A DNA stretch of 64,000 nt from Salvator merianae (Eukaryota; Chordata; Lepidosauria; Squamata; Teiidae). The notes beneath the pieces are model-generated. The model saw only the letters and a list, made by a program, of their open reading frames with translations, was not told the origin of the DNA and did not search any database. Below, in pieces: positions 10,661 through 21,543 of the stretch (the first letter of the stretch is position 1; every line of letters begins with the position of its first letter). Position numbers and translations under genes: made by a program. The stretch spans positions 142,920,693-142,984,692 of the forward strand of contig QVOM02000034.1 in NCBI GenBank assembly GCA_003586115.2, written 5' to 3'.

Positions 10661-11237
10661 CCTCCCCTCCATTGTCCTCCATTTTACCCTCTTATAATGA
10701 TTTTCTGATGGAAAAGAGGAATGGATTCTCTGATACCTTGTTTAAAAATGCGAAAGCCTTATGCTCTTACTCAAGAATAGGAAATCACTTGATTGCAAAT
10801 CAACAATAACGAAAGAGTGAAGAATTTATCCTTGTGGAGATTGTTAAAGAAGAGTTCAGTGAAATAATCAGGCCTACCTCTTTTCTTGGACAAGAAGAAA
10901 ATAAAATATTAAGATGCTATTCTAGATTTCAAATGACAACTGTTAACTAACATACAACTCAATGGATAACATATAATTCTGATCGTGGTTGTTGCAACTT
11001 TACTGTTTACACACAATAAAAAAAGTAACTTAAAAGCAGCTTAGAGGTAGTAGCATGTGGCACTAGTGTGCTCATCTCATGACCATTCCATTTCCAAACT
11101 TATATGCTTTAGAAGTGCTTTTAGAAGATGGGATAAGCAAGCATACATGTGACAGTACCACTTCTAAACCATCTCTGGGCTGCCTTTGCAGTGTTCTTTA
11201 CTATGTATGAACATACCTTGTAGTATCTATCCATCTG

Positions 11238-11283
<46 letters not shown>

Positions 11284-12470
11284 GCTTGCCTACAAATCCC
11301 ATTATCATTGACCTTTGGCCATGACAACTGGAACTAGAAGATAAACTAATTTGGCGGGCATAAGTTCTTTATTCCTGTTCTAGAACATTTCTAGGCAGTA
11401 GTTTCACAAGTCAGTACCTAGCAGGTATTCCATCTGATCCAGCAACTGATCAGACAAGGTGGCTGTCATGCCATTATGGCTAGGATCCTTGTTCATCCAA
11501 ACTTCAAAGAATGAGTGGATCTTTAGAGTTTAACAGGATCTAAATTTGAAAGAGGGGCCCATAAAAAGGACATTTTTTTAAAAAAGAGTTATGTTAATGT
11601 GTACATTTCAAATCAAACTACCCAATCCAATTGCAGAAGAACTAGACTATAGGTTCATCTGTAGAATCATTTTATGAGAACCATTGAAGTATCCAGTAGT
11701 CCCAGAGCAGTTTTCAGTCTAAGCGTGCCCTTGATCAGACCTCAATGTGTTACCTTTGGCCTCATCAAAATATCCCAAAGTTCCAAAATAGTTTACTGAG
11801 TAAGCATGCCATTGAAAATGCCTGTATGGAAAAATATCAACTGATTACATGCAGACAAGACCAAAATTGCCAGAAGTCTCAGAAAAGCAGCCAAATGAAT
11901 CTGTGCATTGTCCTGCCATTCTTATATTTTTAAATAGAGATAATGCTATGATCAGTCAACTTGAGTTTCAACTGATATTAGAATACCAGTGAAGGAATGC
12001 ACGTAAGACCAAAAAAATCTATCAGGATTTATTGCTGGCTGTAGACAGGAACAAGTACTTACAAGCTCAGTGAGAGAGCTTTATAAGTTTCCAGGTCTTT
12101 CCAACTGGAAATATAAATAATCTGTAGACCGTGGCCAATAAGAGGCGTGCAAGCGTCAGGAAAACCAGAATCAAGAATCAAAATGAGTTTTAAGGTCGTC
12201 AGAGTTTTGCTAGGAAATGAAGAACTGTCTCCATAAAGATGGAGCTGTGCAGGTTTATTAAAGTACCAATACTGTCAGTCCACACCCAGAAAGCTGGGCT
12301 CAGTCATCATCTGTACCTCTCTGTGTTCTCATGAAATGGCTAGGCAGTTGCTAGTGTTTGACTTATAGCAGTTTCCTTTGATGAGGGGAGATAGATTGCA
12401 CATCATCATCTGGAGTTTCATTCGGTGCTGCTGGCTCTTGGCCTTGTGAAGGGTTGCCTGTAGATGGTAA
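10661..12470. other. Stretch without genes, one microsatellite
   Basis: Unique sequence with one tetranucleotide array at 11225-11283. No recognised exon. Confidence 0.4.
11225..11283. repeat. (ATCT)n tetranucleotide microsatellite
   Basis: About twelve tandem tetramer units, nearly perfect after two variant units at the left edge. Confidence 0.95.
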
Positions 12471-12558
12471 GAGACAATCATGGGATCTAGAGAAGATCCT
12501 GCGATTGCCTCTCGCCATTCCCACCAAATACAGGAGGCAATCACAGTCTCTTAGCTGT

Positions 12559-12689
12559 GTCTGCCTGCTGCTTCCATGATAGTTCCTCTTGAAACTACCC
12601 GTCTGCTAGCCTAGCACCTCCCACCATTTCCCCTAGGTTTTTTCCTCTGGGTATTTCAAGAAGAACAATCACAGAAGCAGCAGGCAGAC
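12559..12689. repeat. Inverted repeat with 41-42 bp arms
   Basis: The left arm at 12559-12600 begins gtctgcctgctgcttc. It pairs with the right arm at 12649-12689, ending gaagcagcaggcagac, with a few mismatches and a loop of about 48 bp. This is a foldback structure typical of MITE-like elements. A further short hairpin follows at 12778-12814. Confidence 0.8.
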
Positions 12690-12777
12690 GCAGGCAAGCT
12701 ATTACAGGAAACCTGGCATTAATGCTGGATTTCCCATAATAGCAATGTTTGGGATTATCACCTTGATATCCTGAGAC

Positions 12778-12814
12778 TATATTGGGAATGCTCTGTGTGG
12801 CATTTCCAATATAG
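12778..12814. repeat. Short hairpin of the CCACACA-loop foldback family
   Basis: Arms ctatattgggaatgc and gcatttccaatatag (14 of 15 paired) flank a tctgtgt loop. The layout resembles the hairpins at 15172-15205 and 38697-38730. Confidence 0.75.
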
Positions 12815-13334
12815 GCCCAGGAGAAATGTAGGTTTTAACCTGTGTCTGGAGTCACCCAAGAATGTGACTTACATATCAGCGGGTGATCTAGAGCACCAGA
12901 TGATTTTGGCAATTCCTCAGCAGGAGCAGCAACAGCAGGGCTATGGGATTCCTCAGCCCCAGGCCATGACAGAGATGGGTAAAAACTTCCTAGTGGTCCA
13001 GGTGGAGTTTGGTTGAGTATAATTGGGCATTCAATAGCAATGTTCACACAGTGTCATTGTAATGGCACAAAGTGTCATGCATGTGCAAAGTCTGCACATC
13101 CTTGCACACTCATGACACAATCTGTGCACTGCAAGTGTGGCATCTGCACAATGTGCATTCATCCAGCTGGTATCCCACCCTAAGCTCTAGTTAGTGTGCT
13201 GTAAAGGCAGAGCGGTAGGAAAAACACTGACAGAAGTTCCTACCGCTCTTCTGCCACCACCACTTGTGTAACTTACCATAAGTCACAGTCTATGATGTGG
13301 GTTTCCTGACCTTGTTTCACTGAACACAGAAAAT
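12815..13334. other. Stretch without recognised features
   Basis: Contains CA/TG-rich words around 13040-13150 but no array or gene. Confidence 0.4.
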
Positions 13335-14009
13335 GACCACTTCTTTTTTTTTTTAATTTCTTTATTTTTATTGTTCTTGTATTTCAAATATATAAAATTA
13401 CAGTTTACATTACATTCTTAAGTCACTATTATTATCAAATTCATCCTTCCTTAACAGTTTCTTCTAAACTTCATGTTCTTCGACATCCTGTACTCCTTCC
13501 TTCTTTTTTTCACTGAAACTCTTCTTTCTTCTTTCTTTTCTTTTCTTTTCTTTTCTTTTCTTTTCTTTTCTTTTCTTTTCTTTTCTTTTCTTTTCCTCTT
13601 CAAATCCAGCAATCGCAAGTCCATTATCCATCTCTTGCAGAAACTCAATAAAGGGTTTCCAGTTCCTGTAAAACCTATCAACTGTCTTAGTTCTCAAAAG
13701 ATTTGTCAGTTTGTCCATCTCAGCCAACTCCATCATTTTAACTAACCAATTCTCCACCGTTGGTAATATCTCTCCTTTCCACTTCTGGGCATAAACCATT
13801 CTGGCAGCAGTTACCATATTTTGCAATAACACATTGACACCTTCAACATTATTTTCCACTATCCCCTATAGGAATAATTCCGGTCTAAAAGGAATGCTTG
13901 TCTTTAAAATTTTCTGCATAGCTATGTGAATTTGAACCCAAATCTTTTTGGTTTTTACACAAGTCCACCACATATGATAAAAAGTACCCTCATGTTTCTT
14001 ACCATTTCT
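13335..14009 (-). mobile_element. 5'-truncated L1 LINE, 3' part of ORF2 (copy 1)
   Basis: Minus-strand translation gives the carboxy end of an L1-clade ORF2. The zinc-knuckle-adjacent block KKHEGTFYHMWWTCVKT is followed by QIHIAMQKILKT and then NNVEGVNVLLQNMVTAARMV. The insertion ends in a T-run on the plus strand (13344-13354), the poly-A tail in element orientation. Homology to the copy at 43.6 kb stops at about 14000. The flanks gaccacttct and accatttct are at best a weak duplication. In this copy the stop after GFEE is lost and replaced by a (CTTTT)n array. It is 5'-truncated, so it cannot transpose. Confidence 0.88.
13531..13594. repeat. (CTTTT)n pentamer microsatellite inside L1
   Basis: About twelve to thirteen units located at the end of the L1 reading frame. 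The sister copy at 43.8 kb has a plain T-run here. The lysine/arginine/glutamate-rich open frame on the minus strand is this array translated. Confidence 0.95.
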
Positions 14010-14681
14010 GAACCCATTTCCTGTCTCTGATGAAACTGTCCCAGCTGGAAACATAGCAATCAGGAAATGAAAGTTCCTTGGCTGTGATGTTTGCCTGGCT
14101 GGGAGCAGAGAGCAGAGACAGGCATGCAAACAGCATACTGCCCCTTTCTGAGGAGCACAGCCCTTATCTGGATCCTGACAGAGTCTGAGAAGAGTGGGGC
14201 ACTAGAGTGGCAGCAGATCAAATTCAAATTTCATTTACCAAAAACCGGCTTAAGAGTCCTAACGTCAGAGCCTCCTAACATCAGAGCCCTATCTGATGTC
14301 TGAACCACTTTGCTGGGAAAACATGAAATAGATTCCCTGGGAAATGCCCCCCACTTCTAATACTTCTGGAAAATATTGGCTTCGTGGAGCTTTCTTTCTT
14401 TAGTGAAGACACTCTAAGCATTTTAGATTTTCTCCATATTATTGCATTGCCTAGACCCTTAGTTTTGTAGATGTTTCCCATTTGCCAGTAACCTTCTTGA
14501 AATATGTTCCATACAACTGAAGAAAAGCACGTAATATGAATACTTACCTGTGCCTCAGAGAGTGGCATAATTTTTATTCTCATGTTCTTGTGAGTCCAGC
14601 CTTAAGTGACACTGGACTTTGGTGTCATACAGCACTTTATTTTTATTCATGCTTAATTGGTTGCTTTCTGCAATCTGTACA

Positions 14682-14718
<37 letters not shown>

Positions 14719-15120
14719 TGTATAACCCTTTATCTTCTACTTGTAACTGGTGTCTTTAGTGTAGCATTTTACACTTCACTCCTTTGACTTTAAGCATGTT
14801 GCTAACTGTCAAGCTTTTATTCAACCCTCAACTTAGTAAACAGTATAAAATCATAACAGATTGGCACCTATGCATTAATTATGGATTTATCCAGAAACAA
14901 GGGTTAAAAATATTTAAGCCATGTGATGTTTTGATTCAGCTCATCTTTATTCGGTAAGATTTTGAATGAAACTTATTATTGCCCAGTTTTATAATTCAGT
15001 TTTTTTCCTAACTTATTCTTAAATAGCACTTCATTTTGTTTGACTCACTGTTTCTAAGATATCTTTTAAAACAAAAGAGAACAAAATGAGTGTAAGCCAT
15101 ACACACACTTTGGAACACAA
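14010..15120. other. Stretch without genes, one (GT)n array
   Basis: Unique AT-rich DNA with a dinucleotide array at 14684-14717. Confidence 0.4.
14684..14717. repeat. (GT)n dinucleotide microsatellite
   Basis: Seventeen perfect dinucleotide units. Confidence 0.95.
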
Positions 15121-15121
15121 T

Positions 15122-15285
15122 AAGGCTGTGTCCAGACAGGGTATAAAATCCAGAATTATTCTGGAATTATATTGGGATTGCCACACATATCCATGGCAAT
15201 CTCAACATATTCTGGGATATAGGGGCACAATCCTGGAATATCACTATTGTGGGCGATATTGTTTACCTTCATCTGATGCTTGTTC
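15122..15285. mobile_element. Foldback MITE-like element, GGCTGTGTCCAGACA end
   Basis: Starts aaggctgtgtccagacaggg. Contains the palindrome ccagaattattctgg (15150-15164) and a hairpin ttgggattgcc / ggcaatctcaa (15172-15182 with 15195-15205). The same end motif occurs at 21419 and, diverged, near 38775 in reverse. The same hairpin type occurs at 38697. No coding capacity. The right edge is uncertain, and the element may extend to about 16.45 kb. Confidence 0.6.
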
Positions 15286-16450
15286 CTGGGTTTTTCCTTC
15301 AGGAAAATGCCCAATGAGCAAGCATGGGGTGAAACCAGGCCAAATATACTCACTGCACAAGCATGGAGGTAGATGCTTGTGCAGTTCTGGGTATTGTTGA
15401 CATCATATGCCTCATGGGAGAGCACCACATAAGGTAAGGGCACAGGCTTGCCCCACAGTTTCACCTTGCCATCTGGAAGGGATGGCAAGGTACACTTGTG
15501 GGATCTAAACAAGTTCCCACACTTTCCTCTTGCCATCTGGAGACAATCTCTCATTATTTCTATCAACATCATTATCCTTATTCCCCTTTGCTTATGGCAT
15601 AGACACTGCATCAGATAGGTTAGTTACATGAAACTGGAATACTACCTTCTGAACTGACAGGGACAGAGGTGTTCTTCATTTCTTTTAGCTCAGGACTAGT
15701 CATATGATGCAAGTATTAAAGCAAGCAGGGGAATAATTCTTAAGTCTACCTGTGGCTTCCAGATATTGTTGGATTCCAGGGCTAATCACGTTCAGTAAGC
15801 ATAGCCTATGGTCAGAGATGAGAAAACTTGTGACAGACCAACAATACATGGAAGTCTATACATTCCTCATACCTGGTAGGATCTGAATGACACCTTTATG
15901 ACATCATGCATGCGCCATGAGTGTTCAGGATCTGAACAAATGCTGTAAAACAAATGCAGGGTTCTACAGTCATGGCATATTGGGTGCACAGGATGAATGT
16001 GGCATCCACATGGGCTCACAATCATCCTGCCACTATACCACCATAAAGCACTCATTCCAGCACTTGAATGGCAGAATGGCAGGAGGTATTCTGACAACTC
16101 ATCCTAATGCTTTCCACTTTGACTGGTCACTCTGCCACTGCCACTTGAGGAACCTACCTGCCTTCTCAGCAGCCTGTTTGTAATCATGGAACACAGGGAA
16201 TGACCATGGGACCATTTCTTGAGTTTGACATAGACACACCCCAGCATCAGCAAAAGTCCCCGGGCTCTGATGTTACTGTGGCTGGGGGGCCACAAGTGGT
16301 GCGTGATCATTAAGAATAGTGCCATGTTAAGAACAGCACTACAAGTGCAATGCTATTCTTAATGTGCAGGGAGGAGAGTGCTATGCCTGTAGTGTTTTTC
16401 TCCCTGCCATCTGGATCCTGGGTCTTGTCCTGGGATGATTCCAAATGAAT
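15286..16450. mobile_element. Region of stacked foldback sequence, possible larger element
   Basis: Includes ttgccatctggaagg with its repeat atggcaag nearby. It also has a hairpin cattaagaatag (from 16308) with ctattcttaatg (to 16364), and a further imperfect hairpin around the two cagggag/ctccctg blocks at 16366-16411. The repeated inverted words suggest decayed DNA transposon sequence continuous with the element on the left, but I cannot fix borders. Confidence 0.35.
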
Positions 16451-17280
16451 GTTAAAATTCTTAAACGCAAGTCAAAAAGAAATGTTAAGCTAAAAATAGG
16501 AGAGAATGCAGAGGATTATGCCAAATGTTAAGGTCAACTGAAATAACTATTATATCGCCTACACATGAGGGTTATCCAATGGCTTAGTGTGAAATCAACT
16601 GTGTCAAGACAACAGCACAAGCACTGTGAAGAGCCCCTTCATTCTGTGTGCTAGGCAGAATAAATTTCATCAGCAGAGCTTGTGTGCCTTTGCTAGTTGT
16701 TGAATATCAGAAGGAGTTTCAACAAGCCACACCTGCTAAGCATTTATCTTGCAACTAATCTTCACTCTCCTGGTGTTCACTAGATGATTTAGACTCCAGC
16801 TTTCATCAGGTTAGGGTACATTTTAGTCCAAAATATCTGGAGTCCATTTGGAGTCCACCAGAAGTCCAGAACATTTACATAATAAAGCTATGGAAGCTTT
16901 GTCCCCTTTGCAGGTGGGCATGCTTATGGATACTTATTGCTGCCAAATAAGCAGGGAGAACGGAAAACAGAAATGTCATTTTCTTTCTACTGGGACTAAG
17001 ACAGATTTTTAGCATCAAACCTTGATTCTTCTGGGTTTAAAGGAAAGGAGCTGAGAATATGGGACTGTAACTAAAGAAAAATAACATCTTAAAGTGCTCA
17101 TCCCCATTTCATTTTTTCAACATACAACAAAAGCTGGAATAGAGTACATTGTGGGACTTTCCTGGCAAAGACCAAACTTGAATGGCAAGAAATGGCACAC
17201 TGTCAAAATTCAAGAGCACTTTTATTTTATTGTGCCTGAACTGTGCACTGAACTTTTAATTACATCCAGACTGTAGTTTG
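16451..17280. other. Stretch without recognised features
   Basis: No gene or repeat recognised. Confidence 0.4.
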
Positions 17281-17516
17281 CCCTAGCTCGACCCAGTTGG
17301 AATTGAACCTTGAACAGTTTGAAAAACTGTTAGATCTGTAAAAAAAAAATGCACACATTAAAATATATTTTAAAAGTCCAGTTGGAATTGAATCAGGTGG
17401 TTTGACTCATTCAAATGAACCCCTCCCAGTTCAGTTTAGTTCAGACCAGCCCTGGGGGGGGGGGGCTGTTGTTGATTCAAACTGGTTCAAATCCAAGCCA
17501 GTTTGGCACATCTCTA
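17281..17516. mobile_element. hAT-type repeat end, same family as 6.3 kb
   Basis: The right end reads ggcacatctcta, the reverse complement of the TAGAGATGTGCC terminus. The body is rich in ttcaaactggttcaaa words, as in the 6.3-kb element. The left end is not clear and no target-site duplication could be matched. A G12 run lies at 17454-17465. Confidence 0.6.
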
Positions 17517-20505
17517 GTTAAGATCCCTGCCAGGAAACAATTTATAGCCTTGATAAATAAACCTGATATATTACCAACTTCTGGTAATATAAAAACCAAA
17601 ATACCTGCGAGTGAAAAGTCTTTGGTTATTGTCACTTTTAAGAAATCTAATAACCACTTTAAATATGTATATAATATATAATTTCTGCAATTGTTCACTG
17701 AAGCCAGTGATAAATAGTTTAGTGAAGCTAGACTGAATCCTTTGGGATTGTACATCAACTACTTTGCAGCGCAAATTTATAAGTCACATTCAGGACCTTG
17801 TCTCAAGCACAAATGACATGAATGAAGGTTGTGGTAAATAGGAAATTGTGCCAAAGGCTTCTAATTATATTAGCAGCCTATTCCATCCATTCATGGCACT
17901 AGACCAAATCAATCTGGACACATTTGTCTGAAATCCAGAAAACAAGATTATCCATTAATCTGTCTCACAATGTCTGAAGTAGAGGTGCAGACTAAATATG
18001 TGATAGTGATGAATTCTGCCAGATTTAGAATAACGGAAAAACTTTTATTAGAATGATAAAGAGTTGAAATTTATGCTTGCTGGTTGAAATCTTTGAAATA
18101 TATATTAAACCATTGTTCTCTTTTTATGGTGTCACTGTAAAATATCTTTGATCTCCCTCTTGGGAGTGGTGGCAAAGCAAATGATTCAAAAGGCATTGAA
18201 TGTTTCCGTGTGCACCTGACTGACGAGCTGACAGTAGCAGAAGGAATTCTATTAAGTTTTTCTTTTGATCTAGAGTCTGCAATACCATCCTTGGCCTACC
18301 TAAATGGGGGGTGCTGCAACACAGCAGAACTCAGGTCAGCAGTTTCCTCTGCTACATGCTGATGCACAAAGTGAGGCACCTTTCCCCCCACAAAGGTTCC
18401 TGGTGCAAACTAGTTCTTGTCTTGAACCCCTCCTAACTTCTCCTATTTTACGCATGCACAGATACACACATATACATTTATGTAGTCAATCCTTTTTTAC
18501 TCTCTTGAGATAAATTCTACTTTGTGTATAAAAGGTGTGTGTGGAGAGAACAAGACAGGGGAAAGACTGAGAAAGACAAATTATAAAATCACAAGAGCAA
18601 AAAAGTAAGAAAAAGAGTACTTGATCTTGGATAATAAATGGAGAGATGGCTGTACGCTGAACTGGATGTTTTAGTTGCATAGTCCTCCAGATGTAATGAC
18701 CAGAATTTTGTCTCTGCATTAATTTCTAAAAACTTGAGAGGGTAAAAATGTACAATTATTGCAATAATATACAAATACACATCTCAAAGTCAAAAGATAC
18801 AAAAGTACACGTCTGACGTAGATATGTGTGTTAGCATATTATCGTAATATTTTTATCCTCTCAAGCTTTTAGAAAATATTACTGAGTTCTTAAAATTCTG
18901 TAGGTAATATATTTATACATAAAATATACAGATTCTCTTTGATTATTGCTGATACTTCATTGAATCTGTTGGGATAGGATGTGTGAGTTGCAGAGTTTTG
19001 GCTCCCCATCAATTCAAATTCTAACCAAGATTTTAGGAATTAATTGCGTATTTTTGAAGAATGTGGATAACTCAAAGTCGTGTGGCTTTTTGCAGCTATA
19101 AAATTGTTATTTTATCTGTAAGATTTCTAAGTATTTCCTGGATTTCATGGTTATGCACTGGATCTACCAGTAACTATTGGAACTAATGTTTCTTTGGTTT
19201 TCTCCCAATGTTACTTATACGCATTTACTGTGGAACTGAGTATATGCATCTACAGCACTATGGATTGCGAAATTGCACAGGTGTCTGGACTGCATAATGC
19301 TATGGAGGACACCTGAAGAGGCTTTTTGAAGAGCCAAAGGAAATAAATTGTAATTTTTAAAATGGGTTTCTGCCGCCCTTCTCCCCAGTTACTTCACATC
19401 TCAGGGAATTCCTAACTATTTTTCTTTTCTTTTTATTTGTATTACCTTAATTTGGTTTGTGTCATCCTTGGTGATTGTACAACTGATTAATTTATCTTCA
19501 CCTCAGTTTGCATGTTTCCTTCATTACAGTAAACAACTGCATTTGAGACATTGACTAAACTCACATTCCCTCACTGATTGCCAATCCCCTGTATTTTTGA
19601 ATTTTTCTTCCGGCCAATCCAAAGTATACTTTTTGATCAATTTTTCTACCAATCCCTTTCTTGCTTCTCTTCCAGACTTAGCCATAAAGAGTACAATAAC
19701 CCCGTTCATCATTTGGCCTTTCCCCTCATCACTACACAATCATGAAACTCATGAATCATTGTTGCATCATCAGAGCCTCAAGCAGACCCACTCCCTTCCT
19801 CCCTTCATGTGCATTGTGAATGATCTGAGATTTGGAGAGTTGAGGAAAACTCTTGCTCCAAGTCTCCTGCATCCTGCTGGAACTGAAGAGAGAAGCTCTG
19901 CTTCTCATGAAGACCACTTTTGTGCTGTTTTGTAGCTTCACTCCTAAATATCACTTTTGCAATGCTTTGCAGCTTTATTACCACTGAATCACTTGGGAAG
20001 AGGGATATTGCTCTCTTCCTCTCCTCCTACCTTGGTTCCCAGACATCCAGCTAGAACCTCTGAGACTCCAGGCTCCCTGCTACCCAGCAAACAGCTATTC
20101 ACTTGGGGAATGAGGATTGTAGACTGTCCCACTTTCCCTTCCCCTCTGCTGCCTTCTGTTGCCTTCCCATTCTGCTTCAGAGCCTTCCTAACAGTACATT
20201 TGCTCTGCTGTGCATTTGGTACTCAGTCCTGGACACTGCGTGGTGCAGATATCTGCCTAAGTGCAAGGAACCCTTCCTTCCATCACCTTCTCCTTTTAAG
20301 TCTGGAGAAGACTTATAGAAGAGAAGCCATCAGAGGGTGACATCTGTTTCTGCTGCCTCCTTGTTTGTTGCTTTCTCTGGCTTGTATAGTACATTTGGGC
20401 AGATTGTAGTCTGGTCATCAACATCTGGGATCTAGAGGTGAAATAGATAGTGCTTTTATAGGATTTAATTATTAGTTAAATTGGGTGGAGGGCTTCAATG
20501 GGAAT
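17517..20505. other. Long stretch without recognised genes
   Basis: AT-rich unique sequence. None of the short open frames has domain features that I recognise. No splice-flanked exon is evident. Confidence 0.4.
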
Positions 20506-20735
20506 GGGACCGGTTTAGGAATCCTTTAGAACGTCTTAGGCACCGCACTGAGACACATCAATTAGCCCTCTCCCATCAGCTGCCCTAATGATTTCTAAAG
20601 CTCCTGAAAAAGTTTTTTCATCAAAAATTGAAAAAAAAATCCCCATCTTGTTTGAATATGAACAGTGGCAATATTCAATTTCCAAAGAAACAAACTTAAA
20701 AAAAATATAAATGTGCACATCCCTAAAACCTCATT
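20506..20735. mobile_element. Probable truncated hAT-type repeat end
   Basis: Ends tgtgcacatcccta, the inverted TAGGGATGTGCACA terminus related to the 6.3-kb element. The A-rich interior lacks coding potential, and the left terminus is not found. Confidence 0.45.
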
Positions 20736-21417
20736 ATATTCTTTACTGTGTTCTGTCTGCCTGGGTAAACTGCATGCAGAGCACTCACTACACTGTAACT
20801 GGTGAAAACCATTTAAATTGCCAAAGTAAACTCTGCCACTGAAAGCCAATTGTAACATTGCTCGATTGATACATTTTTAACAAGCCTATTGCTGTTGTTG
20901 CTTTGCCTGAACATATTATTTGACTTTTCCCTGCCTTGCTCTTTTATTATTTTGTTGTACTCAGTAAAGATTGTCAAAGTTTGGAGTATTTCTGTCTCAG
21001 AATTCCTGCCTTTGCCTCTGTCCCTAAGAATCCACACCAGCCAATTGCAGTTAGCTCTCATTGGAATAACTGGAAACAAGTGATTCCCCTCCTTAAAAAC
21101 CCTAGTTTATTCCTTCTCCTTTTACAGAGACATTGGCTTTCTATTTGTAGATCTATTTTATTATCTTCCCCAGTGCTTCTTAAAGGTCGGAAGCGGCTGC
21201 AGAGAAAGCCCACTGATAGATGGCATTGGTCACTCTAAGAACCTTTTGACAGGCTGGACTGTCAGCAAGTCATTGGAAGAAAGTCTTACATTAAGATGAG
21301 ATAATCTTTCAAATATACAAAGAGCTTTATAGGGTTGTTTAGAGCTTTATAGAAAAGTACTGGCATCTTAAACTGGACTCAATATGCCACAAACAATCCA
21401 TGCAACAGAACAGACAC
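20736..21417. other. Stretch without recognised features
   Basis: No gene or repeat family recognised. Confidence 0.4.
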
Positions 21418-21418
21418 A

Positions 21419-21543
21419 GGCTGTGTCCAGGTATCATTATATTTGGATATTGCAGAATAAAGCATGGATATTCCAGAATATCCTTGTTTTATTCTGGAAT
21501 ATCCAAATATAGTGGAATAAGTAAGTGGTGTCTGGATGCAGCC
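21419..21543. mobile_element. Foldback MITE, 125 bp
   Basis: The outer ends ggctgtgtccag and ctggatgcagcc are inverted. Inside, 21438-21460 (tatatttggatattgcagaa...) pairs with 21489-21511 at 22 of 23 positions. A second inner hairpin lies at 21466-21483. Most of the element can fold on itself. A close relative of the inner palindrome is at 41561-41614. Confidence 0.75.

Noticed and set aside
13464..13859. 131-codon lysine/glutamate-rich open frame on the minus strand
   Set aside because: It is the end of a truncated L1 ORF2 read through into a (CTTTT)n microsatellite and not a host gene.
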